NCBI RefSeq assembly: GCF_025564085.1
Contig: NZ_JAMGZJ010000066.1
Span: 54,965 to 118,964 of the forward strand
Source: Silvania confinis
Lineage (GTDB): Bacteria; Pseudomonadota; Gammaproteobacteria; Enterobacterales; Enterobacteriaceae
Direction of reading: 5' to 3'
Length of the DNA: 64,000 nucleotides
Notes under the pieces: generated by a model
Told to the model about the DNA's origin: nothing
Seen by the model: only the letters and a program-made list of their open reading frames with translations
Databases searched by the model: none
Shown: in pieces, positions 29,940 to 38,604 of the stretch
How positions within the stretch are numbered: position 1 is the first letter of the stretch
Layout of the letters: each line of letters starts with the position of its first letter
Position numbers and translations under genes: made by a program

Positions 29940-30896
29940 TTATTTATGCTGCGTCAGGGGAAGCACTCTGATTCCCTCAGCATTTTGTTCATTCAGGAAT
30001 CCATACACCCGCACGCGCTCCAGGATCCCCGCAGCCCAACGACGGTGGGTAGCCGGTTCACACATCGCGCCCTGAGATTTAAACACAGCCTGGGTTGAGT
30101 TCAGAATTCGCAGCGCATCGGAATGCTCGCCCTGGGTAACTTTGAGCGCCTGTTCAATCACTTCAATCTGGCGGGGATGGATGGCCGTTTTGCCCACCAG
30201 TCCATGAGCGATATCGAGCGCCAGTTCCTGGGCCATCACCGCATGGTCGTCAATATGTTCGCAAACGGGGGCCGTCAGGGAAAAATCGCGTGGACCAAAC
30301 ACGGAAACCAGCATTTTAATCACGTATCCCATCGGGCTGTCATAGAGGGTCAGATGACGCGGGCGACGCAAAGACACCACGTTCATCAGGTCGTTGCCGC
30401 CAATACGCAACGCGATGATCCGCTCGTGGCACGGATGAGCCAGCAAGGTTATCGCCAGCTCGCGCATCTGCACCACGTCAAAGACATCCTCTGTTTCGAG
30501 CGTAGGCATCAGGCAAAGATGGGTATCGGCCATAATCGCCCACCAGACAGGTAACGAACTGAGGGTGAACTTCGGCAGCACAAAACCGTCTATCGCCATC
30601 AGCTGCTGGTGTTCAATCAGCCACTTGCCCATCTCGGTGTTGCGGGGGCGAATGAACACCAGCGGCCAGTCGTTATTACCCTGAGTCCGTCGGGCTTCAT
30701 TCAGTTCCTGCAACAACTGTTCAAGATTGGCGAGGGCAACGGGAATATCCGCCTCGCTGACGGCATCTTCAAGGCAAATGACCAGCGAGCGCAAACCGGG
30801 GATCTTCCCGTGTATGACAGCGTCGACGATATCCTGCCTGGTCGCGGGCATATACAGCGTAGCCCCCAGATTCCAGGGCGAAAGGCGGTTTTTCAT
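29940..30896 (-). CDS. CitE-like HpcH/HpaI aldolase-lyase of the Ter cluster
   Basis: This 318-residue protein belongs to the HpcH/HpaI aldolase/citrate lyase beta family, with the TIM-barrel hallmarks PGLRSLVICLEDAVSEADI (about 34-52), FIRPRN, VLPKF, MPTLETED and ALRIGGNDLMN. Family members cleave or form C-C bonds on acyl or keto-acid substrates with Mg2+. In Ter clusters this lyase is a standard member of a predicted pathway making a nucleoside-like compound; the true substrate is unknown. Its ATG shares one base with the stop of the upstream StiP-like gene. Confidence 0.85.
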   Translation of the reverse strand: MKNRLSPWNLGATLYMPATRQDIVDAVIHGKIPGLRSLVICLEDAVSEADIPVALANLEQLLQELNEARRTQGNNDWPLVFIRPRNTEMGKWLIEHQQLMAIDGFVLPKFTLSSLPVWWAIMADTHLCLMPTLETEDVFDVVQMRELAITLLAHPCHERIIALRIGGNDLMNVVSLRRPRHLTLYDSPMGYVIKMLVSVFGPRDFSLTAPVCEHIDDHAVMAQELALDIAHGLVGKTAIHPRQIEVIEQALKVTQGEHSDALRILNSTQAVFKSQGAMCEPATHRRWAAGILERVRVYGFLNEQNAEGIRVLPLTQHK

Positions 30897-31975
30897 CAGA
30901 GCACCTTCTTGATAATAGTGACGGCCCGGTACTGGCCGAGGATGTCGCCCATCTCAGTGACGGTAATCCCTTTTTCAGCGGCCAGCCCTACAAGCAAAGC
31001 GACGTCAGGATCGTCAATCGAACGCACGAACACGTGATCGGGTACGCGGCGCAGTACTGCCCGGGTAGCCTCCGCTATTCCCGGTTTGATGCGGTTCACA
31101 CTGTCAACGGCAAAGGTGTCGGCCAGGTAAGCAATCACATCACGACTTTTTTGCCACAGCCCTTGAGCGGCTGCCGGATCCCAGACCAGTGGCGCGGTGC
31201 TGTGTAGCGGCAACTGCCTGCGAAAATGCGATACGGTATCCACCAGCAGTCGGCTGCACTCAAATTCCTTGAGATGATCGCAGACCACACACCCGTGAAG
31301 ACCTTCAGCAGACCAGACCGAGCGGGAAATAAGCCCGGATACCGGCGCACCCATAATGCCGAAAGGGATCAGCCAGTCATCATCGCTGGCAGCCAGCCAG
31401 GAGCAGCCACAAGGATCGGCAAGTACCACCAGCCGCGGCTGTTCCGGGTAACCCTCACGCCCCTTCAGGGCACGTACCAGCTCGCCGGTGATCGCCCCTT
31501 TCCCCGTCCAGCCGTCAACAAACACAATGCCGCGAGTACCGTGACGGCTTTCAATGATGTCCAGTGCCGCACTGTCGATCCCACGGTCACGGATAATACT
31601 GATGCCATAGTGGAAAGAGGTGACTCCCCTGTCGCACAGGGCCTGATGCAACATCACCCCCAGCGGTACGCCCGCCCTGACGAGGCTGACTAAAATAACG
31701 GGTTCATCACCGAAACGATCGGCAAGCGTAGTGGCGAGTTGCGTCACCTCTTTCGCCAGCCTTTCTGCGCCGCGATCCAGAGCACGGGTGAACAAATCCA
31801 GGTGCCACTGCGTGGGGGCAGGCTCCTGACTCAGCATCTCGGAATAATGCTTTTCCCCTGACTGGATCAGCTCTTCTTTACGCTCAACGGAGGTCATTTC
31901 CATTTCGACAGGCTTTAACAGGAATTCCACGTCGCCAGGTAAATAGGAGCCGGAGAAGGGATTACATGGCTGCAT
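30896..31975 (-). CDS. StiP/PELOTA-type phosphoribosyltransferase-like protein of the Ter cluster
   Basis: The start at 31975 (MQPCNPFSGSYLPGDVEFLLKP) gives 359 residues and sits one base after the HAD stop. The N-terminal part is annotated in databases as the StiP family. It contains VILVSLVRAGVPLG (about 92-105) and the PRPP-loop-like GIVFVDGWTGKGAITGEL (about 150-167). The C-terminal 80 residues (DPDVALLVGLAAEKGITVTEMGDILGQYRAVTII) match the PELOTA-like RNA-binding domain expected in this family. It is a conserved member of the Ter-linked biosynthetic operon. The protease name attached to StiP is not supported by visible catalytic residues. Confidence 0.8.
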   Translation of the reverse strand: MQPCNPFSGSYLPGDVEFLLKPVEMEMTSVERKEELIQSGEKHYSEMLSQEPAPTQWHLDLFTRALDRGAERLAKEVTQLATTLADRFGDEPVILVSLVRAGVPLGVMLHQALCDRGVTSFHYGISIIRDRGIDSAALDIIESRHGTRGIVFVDGWTGKGAITGELVRALKGREGYPEQPRLVVLADPCGCSWLAASDDDWLIPFGIMGAPVSGLISRSVWSAEGLHGCVVCDHLKEFECSRLLVDTVSHFRRQLPLHSTAPLVWDPAAAQGLWQKSRDVIAYLADTFAVDSVNRIKPGIAEATRAVLRRVPDHVFVRSIDDPDVALLVGLAAEKGITVTEMGDILGQYRAVTIIKKVL

Positions 31976-31976
31976 C

Positions 31977-32750
31977 TTAGTGTTCTCCAAAGATACGCTG
32001 TGAAATGGCGTCGGCGAACTGGCTCTGACGCGGAAGACCAAACCAGCTGCACAGCTTCATAAACCGGTGATCGCTGAGGCTGTCGCCAAGACCGATTACC
32101 GGGAAAACGCCACGTTCAGCCCGGAGTTTGTCCAGCAGCCAGCTCACGGCGAGGCCTTTCTCAACAGGGGTAGGAAGCCAGGCGACATTGTTGCTGTTAC
32201 GGTGAATATAGAACCCTTCCGTCGGGAACAACGTCTCAATTTCATCGGCAATGGCGTTGAGTTCATCAAGGCGAGTGCTGTCCCGGTGTTTCATCACCAT
32301 GTAGATCGGCGTCTCGTCGTATTCGTAATTGAGCCTCGCCCAGGCATTAATGCCTCTGGCGTCCATCATCTCGGTGATGACGCGCTGCATTGATATTAGC
32401 TTCTCCCGATAAGGTGCCAGCTGAAGTAGCATATGCGACGTCCATTCCTCGTCGGGTATCCCTTCCGGCGTCAGGATCACGGCACCGTGAGTGGTGATTG
32501 CCCAGGAGCGAAAAGGGATCTGCACGCGGCTGATTTCTTCCGTTCCTCTGGCCGTCACCGGAATAAGCTCCGCCTGCTCCAGCAGCCAGTCCACCAGCAT
32601 GGACTGCTCTTCGGTCATAAAGCTGCGCGGGGCGAGGCTGCGGTCCAGAGCACCGGTTCGGAAAGGTTCCAGCGCCAGTTCATCCACCATCTTTCGGCGG
32701 GTTTGAAATAACGTGTCGTCGAGATCGCTCAGGATAACGGGCTTATTCAT
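31977..32750 (-). CDS. HAD-superfamily phosphatase of the Ter cluster
   Basis: This is a haloacid-dehalogenase hydrolase of 257 residues starting at the ATG at 32750. Motif I is LSDLDDTLFQT (nucleophile D9, acid D11), motif II Thr lies in VTARGT, and motifs III/IV are VEKGLA and GLGDSLSDHRF. A Cof-type cap lies between. It probably dephosphorylates a ribosyl intermediate made by the neighbouring PRTases. It overlaps the upstream phosphoribosyltransferase gene by 8 bases. Confidence 0.85.
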   Translation of the reverse strand: MNKPVILSDLDDTLFQTRRKMVDELALEPFRTGALDRSLAPRSFMTEEQSMLVDWLLEQAELIPVTARGTEEISRVQIPFRSWAITTHGAVILTPEGIPDEEWTSHMLLQLAPYREKLISMQRVITEMMDARGINAWARLNYEYDETPIYMVMKHRDSTRLDELNAIADEIETLFPTEGFYIHRNSNNVAWLPTPVEKGLAVSWLLDKLRAERGVFPVIGLGDSLSDHRFMKLCSWFGLPRQSQFADAISQRIFGEH

Positions 32751-33888
32751 AGGTAATAATCTCCACGACAGGGGCAATGTCAGCCAGCGTGTTCAGTAAA
32801 TGGCTGTCGATACTTTCAGCAGCCGTTTCAGTACAGAGCAGTACGCGATCAAACTTCTGGTGCGCCACGTTATAAACAAAGTTTGGAATACCCAGCCCAT
32901 AATTGTCTGTAAAGCTAATGGCTGACTTAATGGCATAACCCAACGCAATCGGAGAGCGGGTGGTGGAACTGTAAAAGACCTGAGAGCCTGCAGCTTCAAG
33001 TCGCTCGGCCAGCAGGAACGGCTCCCAGACAAATTCACCGGTGCCGAGCACCAGCACGCGCTCATCGTGTGATGCGGTAAGCGCCTGGCCTAGATCGGCG
33101 GCAGGTGCAGTCATGCCCAGACGTCCCCAGGACTGTTTCCCGGCAATATCCCATGCGCCCCGGGAGGTGACATTAACAGCGGGCATAACGGGTACAGGCG
33201 CGTCCGGGAGCGGGGTCCAGTTCCACTGACCGCTCACCAGCGAAATCGACGTGACCGGCAAAGGACAGCGCGCGGGCAGCGCCTCACCGCTCCAGTCTGT
33301 CAGGGTCACGGCGACAACCTGTTCCAGATGGGCCAATTTACCGGTATCGCGCAGCGCAGACAGAAGATTGAGAAAGGTATTCCCGGTGGTTGCTTCATCA
33401 TCAATCAAGACCAGCGATCGGGCTTCGGCAACCCGGCGGCGCATTTCGGCATCATCGGGCAGGTAGATCAAATGATCGGTAGCATGGCTGTGTTCTTCCT
33501 TAAATTCACACAGCAGTTCGCCGTTAACCGGATGACGCGTTGAGGTCAGGTAAACGGCTTCATCGTACTGATGTCTGAGTTCATCAAACACGCCAGCGCC
33601 CAGCCCTACCGCAGTTTCGGCCATACCGATAAACAGCACCGGCCCGGGAAGGGATGCTGAAAACTGGCTGGCGAGCTGTTTATAAGCCCGCCGCATCACC
33701 GACGGTGGCACCGGAATATGCCGCCCAAGCACCTTACTGACAAACAGGAAAGCCCGTTTAGGATTGCGTCTCTCGGCAATATCAAACAAGTCATCGAGCG
33801 CAACATCACCTTGATCGCGGGTGATCTGAATGGTGCCGCAAGAGAGTGTGCGACGGTAAACAGTACCTTCGTTGTTCAAAGACATCAT
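32743..33888 (-). CDS. Phosphoribosyltransferase with TRSP domain, Ter cluster
   Basis: This 381-residue protein has an orotate-PRTase-like domain with the PRPP motif LVLIDDEATTGNTFLNLL at about 158-175, and a C-terminal domain with VLVLGTGEFVWEPFLLAERLE and YSSTTRSP (the TRSP signature). Such proteins are restricted to Ter-type clusters. With the ATP-grasp, HAD and CitE-like partners, the Aravind group proposed that they synthesise a nucleoside-like signal or metabolite. The gene begins six bases after the ATP-grasp stop and can start at either of two adjacent ATGs. Confidence 0.87.
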   Translation of the reverse strand: MMSLNNEGTVYRRTLSCGTIQITRDQGDVALDDLFDIAERRNPKRAFLFVSKVLGRHIPVPPSVMRRAYKQLASQFSASLPGPVLFIGMAETAVGLGAGVFDELRHQYDEAVYLTSTRHPVNGELLCEFKEEHSHATDHLIYLPDDAEMRRRVAEARSLVLIDDEATTGNTFLNLLSALRDTGKLAHLEQVVAVTLTDWSGEALPARCPLPVTSISLVSGQWNWTPLPDAPVPVMPAVNVTSRGAWDIAGKQSWGRLGMTAPAADLGQALTASHDERVLVLGTGEFVWEPFLLAERLEAAGSQVFYSSTTRSPIALGYAIKSAISFTDNYGLGIPNFVYNVAHQKFDRVLLCTETAAESIDSHLLNTLADIAPVVEIITYE

Positions 33889-33894
33889 TCAGCC

Positions 33895-34953
33895 TTAATT
33901 CAGTCGGTTAGTGAGCTGTTCCGGGTACAGAATCACATCCGTTATTGATCTGACTGCAGCCGGAGAAAAGGACGATTTCGCGTTCTCGATAACGTCATTT
34001 TTTGACATCAGCCCAAGCTGATAAGCCGCGAATAATCCCGGTAAATTAACACCGCTGTGACGGGTGTAACCGATGCCGCCGGACGGACGCATGTTGGTCT
34101 CAAGCAGCACGGGCTTGCCATGGTGATTGTTGCGTGTCTGGACGTTGACCAGTCCATCCGCTTTCATGGCCCTGGCACAGGCGCAGGCCAGTTCAAAGGC
34201 CTCACCTTCATGTTCGAGATACTGAACAGGCCCTTCTTTACGCCGACCTACCGCCGCGAGGATCTCCCCTTTGTCAGCCAGAATATCGACAGAATATTCC
34301 GGGCCAGGCAGATAAGGCATCAACACAAGGGGGGTAAATGATTCAGACGCGTCTGCGGCTGCAAGGTATTGCTGTGAGTTTACGACACGATTTTCGGGGT
34401 GATTAAACAGCGCCATAGACGATGCAGTGTCATCAAAACGCCAGAAACCTATGCCATAAATTCCTGTTACTGGTTTTACGCAGACAGGGCTATCGCTGAA
34501 CGGTGGCGAGGCCAGATAGTCTTTCAGCTCTGACAGCGTTGTCACCCGCCAGGAAGGCACCACCGGGAGGCTGTTTTGCTCCATGAACTGTGAAAAAGCC
34601 ACTTTTTCTTCGGATAGCGTGAGCCAGTCGGCACCGGTTGCGCCAGTGGTCAAGGTCGCACCACTGGCCTCAATCGCCGCACGGTTTTCTTCAAACCAGA
34701 GGCTGTTACGCCCCGTATGGATGGCGTTAATGCCATGCAGGGCAACGGTATCCAGAATAAATTCGAGTCGTTTCTCTGCGTCTTTTGGTTCGATCAGGGA
34801 ATGATCGGCAACGGATAAAATTTCGTTACGCTCGTTGCGATGAGAAGCAAAAACGGTAATGCGGCACTTCAGTTGGTCAGCAAATGCTTTAATTCCCTGA
34901 ATAATATCTTTCTGGGAGGACAAGCCTTCCATTAGCCAAATTTTGCTCTTCAT
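33895..34953 (-). CDS. ATP-grasp ligase of the Ter cluster
   Basis: This is an ATP-grasp family enzyme of 352 residues, expected to join a carboxylate to an amine or thiol with ATP hydrolysis. Visible features are the nucleotide-binding segment SPVCVKPVTGIYGIGFWRF (about 160-178), MPYLPGPEYSVDILAD, and the metal-binding VLLETNMRPSGGIGY near the C-terminus. The ATG at 34953 is preferred over a TTG nine bases upstream that lies on the ribosome site. It is the first gene of the leftward Ter operon and is divergent from terZ. Confidence 0.87.
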   Translation of the reverse strand: MKSKIWLMEGLSSQKDIIQGIKAFADQLKCRITVFASHRNERNEILSVADHSLIEPKDAEKRLEFILDTVALHGINAIHTGRNSLWFEENRAAIEASGATLTTGATGADWLTLSEEKVAFSQFMEQNSLPVVPSWRVTTLSELKDYLASPPFSDSPVCVKPVTGIYGIGFWRFDDTASSMALFNHPENRVVNSQQYLAAADASESFTPLVLMPYLPGPEYSVDILADKGEILAAVGRRKEGPVQYLEHEGEAFELACACARAMKADGLVNVQTRNNHHGKPVLLETNMRPSGGIGYTRHSGVNLPGLFAAYQLGLMSKNDVIENAKSSFSPAAVRSITDVILYPEQLTNRLN

Positions 34954-35025
34954 TTTTATCAATACCTGAGAAGTTATGTGGACTGCGGGCGTCGAATGAG
35001 TCTATGAATGTCACCGGAACATGTC

Positions 35026-35040
35026 AATCATAATATGATT
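35026..35040. promoter_or_regulatory. Candidate TerW operator, copy 1 (ATP-grasp side)
   Basis: AATCATAATATGATT is a perfect 6-3-6 palindrome 73 bases upstream of the ATP-grasp ATG. The same core recurs at 35195-35209 on the terZ side. Confidence 0.5.
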
Positions 35041-35164
35041 AGAAAAGGTAAGGTGATAAAAGCACTCCACCTCATCTTGATTTGTTATTTTAAAAATAAA
35101 AATCAATAAGTTATATGAATAAACTTAGCGCATTTATCGACAAAATGGATTTAACACGGTAAAA

Positions 35165-35188
35165 CCTGACAAAAATATCCTTGTCAGG
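35165..35188. promoter_or_regulatory. Inverted repeat CCTGACAA-N8-TTGTCAGG
   Basis: Perfect 8-bp arms are separated by eight bases, 85 bases before terZ. There is no T-run, so it looks more like a protein-binding site or leader hairpin than a terminator. Confidence 0.4.
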
Positions 35189-35194
35189 GTACTT

Positions 35195-35209
35195 CATCAT
35201 GATATGATT
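35195..35209. promoter_or_regulatory. Candidate TerW operator, copy 2 (terZ side)
   Basis: CATCATGATATGATT repeats 13 of 15 bases of the copy at 35026 and keeps the ATCAT/ATGAT arms with a 3-base centre. It lies 64 bases before the terZ ATG, suitable for repressor or activator action. Confidence 0.5.
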
Positions 35210-35272
35210 TTCTTTGTTCGTGAATACACATACCTTTGATGTCTCGGTCATTACCATTTTAAGGAATAGAAC

Positions 35273-35854
35273 ATGGTTTCATTAAGTAAGAATCAGACGG
35301 TATCACTCAGCAAACAATCTTCTGCACTTAGCCAGCTTAAGTTCGGCCTCGGATGGGACCCGTTGAAGAAGAAAGGTCTTCTCGGTGGCTTATTTGGCGG
35401 TAGTGGCTCTATTGATCTCGATGCGGGCTGTGTATTGATGGACAGCGCGGGTAACAAAATTGACACCGTCTGGTTCCGTCAACTGCAATCACGCTGCGGA
35501 TCGGTTATCCATAGCGGCGACAACCTGACTGGCGAAGGTGACGGTGATGATGAAGTCATCAACGTTAACCTGACTAAACTGCCTGCAAATGTGGAATACC
35601 TCGCCTTTACGGTTAACAGCTTCCGCGGTCAGTCTTTCAATGATGTTGATAATGCCTTCTGCCGTGTGGTCGATCAGGCTGATAAAGAACTGGCACGTTA
35701 TAAACTGACTGAACAGGGCGCGCATACCGGTATTGTTATCGCCTCTCTGCGTCGTAACAGCGGCAACTGGGATTTCACCGCCCATGGACATGCCTGCCGT
35801 GGCCGCACCATTGACGATATGCACGCCGATATCGTTGCTACGGTAATTCGCTAA
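35273..35854 (+). CDS. terZ: Tellurium resistance protein TerZ (TerD-domain)
   Basis: TerZ is a Ca2+-binding TerD-family protein of 193 residues, the length of plasmid and O157 TerZ. It shows the SLSKNQTVSLSK opening, GWDP, an inserted glycine-rich loop LLGGLFGGSGS, IDLDAGCVLMD, and the metal-binding signature [13 protein letters not shown] (about 83-95). TerD-family proteins are thought to form membrane-associated stress complexes with TerC and TerB, giving tellurite, colicin and phage resistance. It is the first gene of terZABCDE and its stop overlaps the terA ATG. Confidence 0.95.
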   Translation: MVSLSKNQTVSLSKQSSALSQLKFGLGWDPLKKKGLLGGLFGGSGSIDLDAGCVLMDSAGNKIDTVWFRQLQSRCGSVIHSGDNLTGEGDGDDEVINVNLTKLPANVEYLAFTVNSFRGQSFNDVDNAFCRVVDQADKELARYKLTEQGAHTGIVIASLRRNSGNWDFTAHGHACRGRTIDDMHADIVATVIR

Positions 35855-37020
35855 TGAACCTGGCGCCGGGGGGAAATGCCCCCGTTCCCAATCAGGAGCT
35901 TCGCGTCCGGGTGACCTCTGGTGGCCCGGTTGATGCATCTGCATTCCGTCTGTTTGCCGACGGAAAAGTACAGGGTGATGCGGACATGGTGTTTTACGGC
36001 CAGCCCCGCAACAATGACGGTTCCATCAGTCTGGCAAGTGAAGGTCAGCATTCAACGTTTACGGTCTCTCTTCACCAGTTGAAAGCAGACGTACAGAAAG
36101 TCGCGTTTACCATCACCTGCGATGGCGGGCAGACAGTGTCTGGCCTGCGCAATCTGTCTATTGATGTTGATCAGGGTTCCACAAACCTGATCAATGGCAT
36201 TGTCGATCTCTCCGGTCGTCAGGAAGCCGCGCTGATCCTGGGCGAGTTTTATCGTCGTAATAATGAGTGGAAATTCCGCTTTGTTGCCCAGGGTTTTAAC
36301 GGCGGACTTAAGCCGCTGGCCGAGCATTTCGGCGTGAATATTGCCGACGAACCGGCCCCCGTGACATCACCTCCTCCGGCACCGCCGGTTAGCACCCCGC
36401 CACCGGCTGAGAAGAAAATTAATCTGAGTAAAGTTTCTCTTACTAAAGAGAAGCCGGCGATTAGCCTGACCAAACGGGATAACTTCGGTGAGATTCGCAT
36501 CAATCTGAACTGGCATCGCGGTAACAGCAAATCAGGGCTGGCCGGTTTATTCGGTTCCAAAGGTATCGATCTGGATTTGGGTGCCTTTATCAAGCTCCAG
36601 AATGGCCAAAAAGGGGTGATTCAGGCGTTAGGTAATACCTTCGGTCATTACCATCAAGAGCCCTTTGTCCAACTTCAGGGCGATGACCGAACCGGTGAAG
36701 TTTCGGACGGCGAATGGCTGCATATCAATGGTCGTGAATGGAAGCATATTCACGAAGTCCTGATTTATGCCTTTATCTATCAAGGTGTGCCGAGCTGGGA
36801 TAAGACCGATGGCGTTGTGACCATCCATATTCCGGAACAGCCGCCTATCGAGACGCGTCTGACAGAAGGGGAAGACCGTCGCACACTGTGCGCGATTGCC
36901 CGACTTGTTAATGAAAACGGCGCAATTAAGGTAGAGCGAATTAACCAGTATTTTAAAGGTCAGGACGAAATGGACCGGGCATTCGGCTGGGGATTTCGCT
37001 GGGGCTCCGGCTCTAAATAA
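35854..37020 (+). CDS. terA: Tellurium resistance protein TerA
   Basis: TerA (388 residues) is a two-domain member of the TerD family. Residues 1-165 form a first TerD-like domain. A Pro-rich linker (about 168-190) follows, then a second TerD-like domain beginning INLSKVSLTKEKPAISLTK with GLFGSKGIDLDLGAFI and DDRTGEVSDGE. The linker would allow the domains to move independently. It overlaps terZ by one base (TAATG). A scaffold role in the Ter membrane complex is proposed in the literature; no catalytic motif is visible. Confidence 0.93.
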   Translation: MNLAPGGNAPVPNQELRVRVTSGGPVDASAFRLFADGKVQGDADMVFYGQPRNNDGSISLASEGQHSTFTVSLHQLKADVQKVAFTITCDGGQTVSGLRNLSIDVDQGSTNLINGIVDLSGRQEAALILGEFYRRNNEWKFRFVAQGFNGGLKPLAEHFGVNIADEPAPVTSPPPAPPVSTPPPAEKKINLSKVSLTKEKPAISLTKRDNFGEIRINLNWHRGNSKSGLAGLFGSKGIDLDLGAFIKLQNGQKGVIQALGNTFGHYHQEPFVQLQGDDRTGEVSDGEWLHINGREWKHIHEVLIYAFIYQGVPSWDKTDGVVTIHIPEQPPIETRLTEGEDRRTLCAIARLVNENGAIKVERINQYFKGQDEMDRAFGWGFRWGSGSK

Positions 37021-37042
37021 CACTGCAACTAAGGATTCAAGT

Positions 37043-37498
37043 ATGAGCTTTTTTAACAAAGTTAAAGGTGCTATCAACTCCGGGCGTGACGAACTGACCC
37101 GCCAGGTTGGCCGTTTTAAGAACAAGAAATTCATGCAGGGCACTGTCGCTGTCTGCGCGCGCATTGCAGTATCCAGCGACGGCGTTAGCGCAGAAGAGAA
37201 ACAGAAAATGATGGGCTTTCTGCGCTCTTCAGAAGAATTAAAAGTTTTCGATACCAATGAGGTCATCGACTTCTTTAACAAACTGGTTTCAAGCTTTGAT
37301 TTCGATATCGAAATCGGTAAAGGCGAAACCATGAAGTACATCCTGGCGCTGAAGGATCAGCCTGAAGCCGCTCAACTGGCATTACGCGTGGGCATTGCTG
37401 TTGCAAAAAGTGACGGTAATTTCGATCAGGATGAAAAAAATGCCTCACGTGAAATCGCTATCGCGTTAGGTTTTGACCCGGCTGAATTTGGCCTCTGA
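37043..37498 (+). CDS. terB: Tellurium resistance protein TerB
   Basis: TerB (151 residues) is an acidic all-helical metal-binding protein with the conserved RIAVSSDGVSAEEKQKM and VAKSDGNFDQDEK segments, each carrying acidic clusters. It binds the cytoplasmic side of TerC. It sits between terA and terC with 22-base spacers on both sides and has an AAGGA ribosome site. Confidence 0.95.
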   Translation: MSFFNKVKGAINSGRDELTRQVGRFKNKKFMQGTVAVCARIAVSSDGVSAEEKQKMMGFLRSSEELKVFDTNEVIDFFNKLVSSFDFDIEIGKGETMKYILALKDQPEAAQLALRVGIAVAKSDGNFDQDEKNASREIAIALGFDPAEFGL

Positions 37499-37520
37499 TC
37501 TGCATCCTTAAGGGTAAATT

Positions 37521-38555
37521 ATGGTTTCAACACACATCGGTTTTCCGGCTGAAACAGTCATCGTGTTCGTTGCGCTGTCAGTCGGTGCCATCTTTATTGA
37601 CTTGTTCATGCACCGCCACGACAAGCCAATCTCCCTGAAGAGTGCGGCGCTGTGGTCCGTATTCTGGGTTCTGGTTGCGATGGCATTTGCCGGTTTCCTC
37701 TATATCCATCACGGAGCGGAAGTTGCCAGCCTGTTTGTGACGGGTTATGCCCTGGAGAAAGTTCTGTCCGTCGACAACCTGTTTGTCATGATGGCTATCT
37801 TCTCCTGGTTCTCGGTACCGGATCGCTATCGTCACCGGGTGCTTTACTGGGGGATCGTCGGCGCCATTGTCTTCAGGGGTATTTTTGTTGCCATCGGCAC
37901 AAGTCTGCTGAGCCTGGGGCCCTATGTTGAAGTTGTGTTCGCCATCATCGTGGCGTGGACGGCGGTCATGATGCTTAAGAGCGGAGATGACAACGACGAA
38001 ATTGAAGATTATTCCCAGCATCTGGCCTACCGGATGGTTAAACGCTTCTTCCCGATCTGGCCGAAGCTGAAAGGACATGCTTTCCTGCTGAGCCAAAAGG
38101 AAGTGGATGAGGAACTGGCAAAACCAGAAAATAGCGATGTGACTATTGGCCGTGGTAAGAAGGCGGCCCTGTATGCAACGCCGCTTTTCCTGTGTGTAGC
38201 CGTGGTTGAACTTTCGGATGTTATGTTTGCGTTTGACTCGGTTCCGGCCATTATTGCCGTTAGCCGTGAACCGCTTATCGTCTACAGTGCCATGATGTTT
38301 GCTATCCTCGGCCTGCGTACTCTCTATTTCGTTCTTGAAGCACTGAAGCAGTACCTGGTTCATCTGGAGAAAGCCGTTATTCTGCTGCTGTTCTTCATTG
38401 CGCTGAAACTGGGTCTGAACGCCACTGACCATATCTGGCATCACGGCTACAGTATTGCCGCGACAACCAGCCTGTATGTTGTTCTGGGTGTTCTGGCTGT
38501 GGGTATTATTGCCAGCGCCATGTTCCCGGGCAAAAAAGAAGAAAAAGAGAGTTAA
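37521..38555 (+). CDS. terC: Integral membrane protein TerC
   Basis: TerC (344 residues) is a polytopic membrane protein of the LysE-related clade. About eight hydrophobic segments are visible, with conserved acidic and polar residues inside the membrane at EKVLSVDNLFVMM (about 71-83) and ELSDVMFAFDSVPAIIAV (about 229-246), thought to bind metal ions. It is the membrane anchor of the Ter complex and is needed for tellurite and phage-inhibition phenotypes. The C-terminus is a short lysine/glutamate tail. Confidence 0.96.
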   Translation: MVSTHIGFPAETVIVFVALSVGAIFIDLFMHRHDKPISLKSAALWSVFWVLVAMAFAGFLYIHHGAEVASLFVTGYALEKVLSVDNLFVMMAIFSWFSVPDRYRHRVLYWGIVGAIVFRGIFVAIGTSLLSLGPYVEVVFAIIVAWTAVMMLKSGDDNDEIEDYSQHLAYRMVKRFFPIWPKLKGHAFLLSQKEVDEELAKPENSDVTIGRGKKAALYATPLFLCVAVVELSDVMFAFDSVPAIIAVSREPLIVYSAMMFAILGLRTLYFVLEALKQYLVHLEKAVILLLFFIALKLGLNATDHIWHHGYSIAATTSLYVVLGVLAVGIIASAMFPGKKEEKES

Positions 38556-38604
38556 TCTCCTGACGGTTTGACATAAACCCATTATTTATCAAAGAGGTTA
38601 TTGT

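Larger units (their letters stand above)
34954..35272. promoter_or_regulatory. Divergent promoter region between the two Ter operons
   Basis: This 319-bp AT-rich spacer has no gene. It holds two copies of ATCATRATATGAT (35026-35040 and 35195-35209) and an 8-bp inverted repeat CCTGACAA/TTGTCAGG at 35165-35188. terZ is preceded by AAGGAA about ten bases before its ATG. The layout suggests one regulator controlling both directions. Confidence 0.65.

Noticed and set aside
37578..38582. 334-codon minus-strand open frame
   Set aside because: It is antisense to terC and unusually rich in His, Asn and Gln, as expected for the complement of a membrane protein gene.
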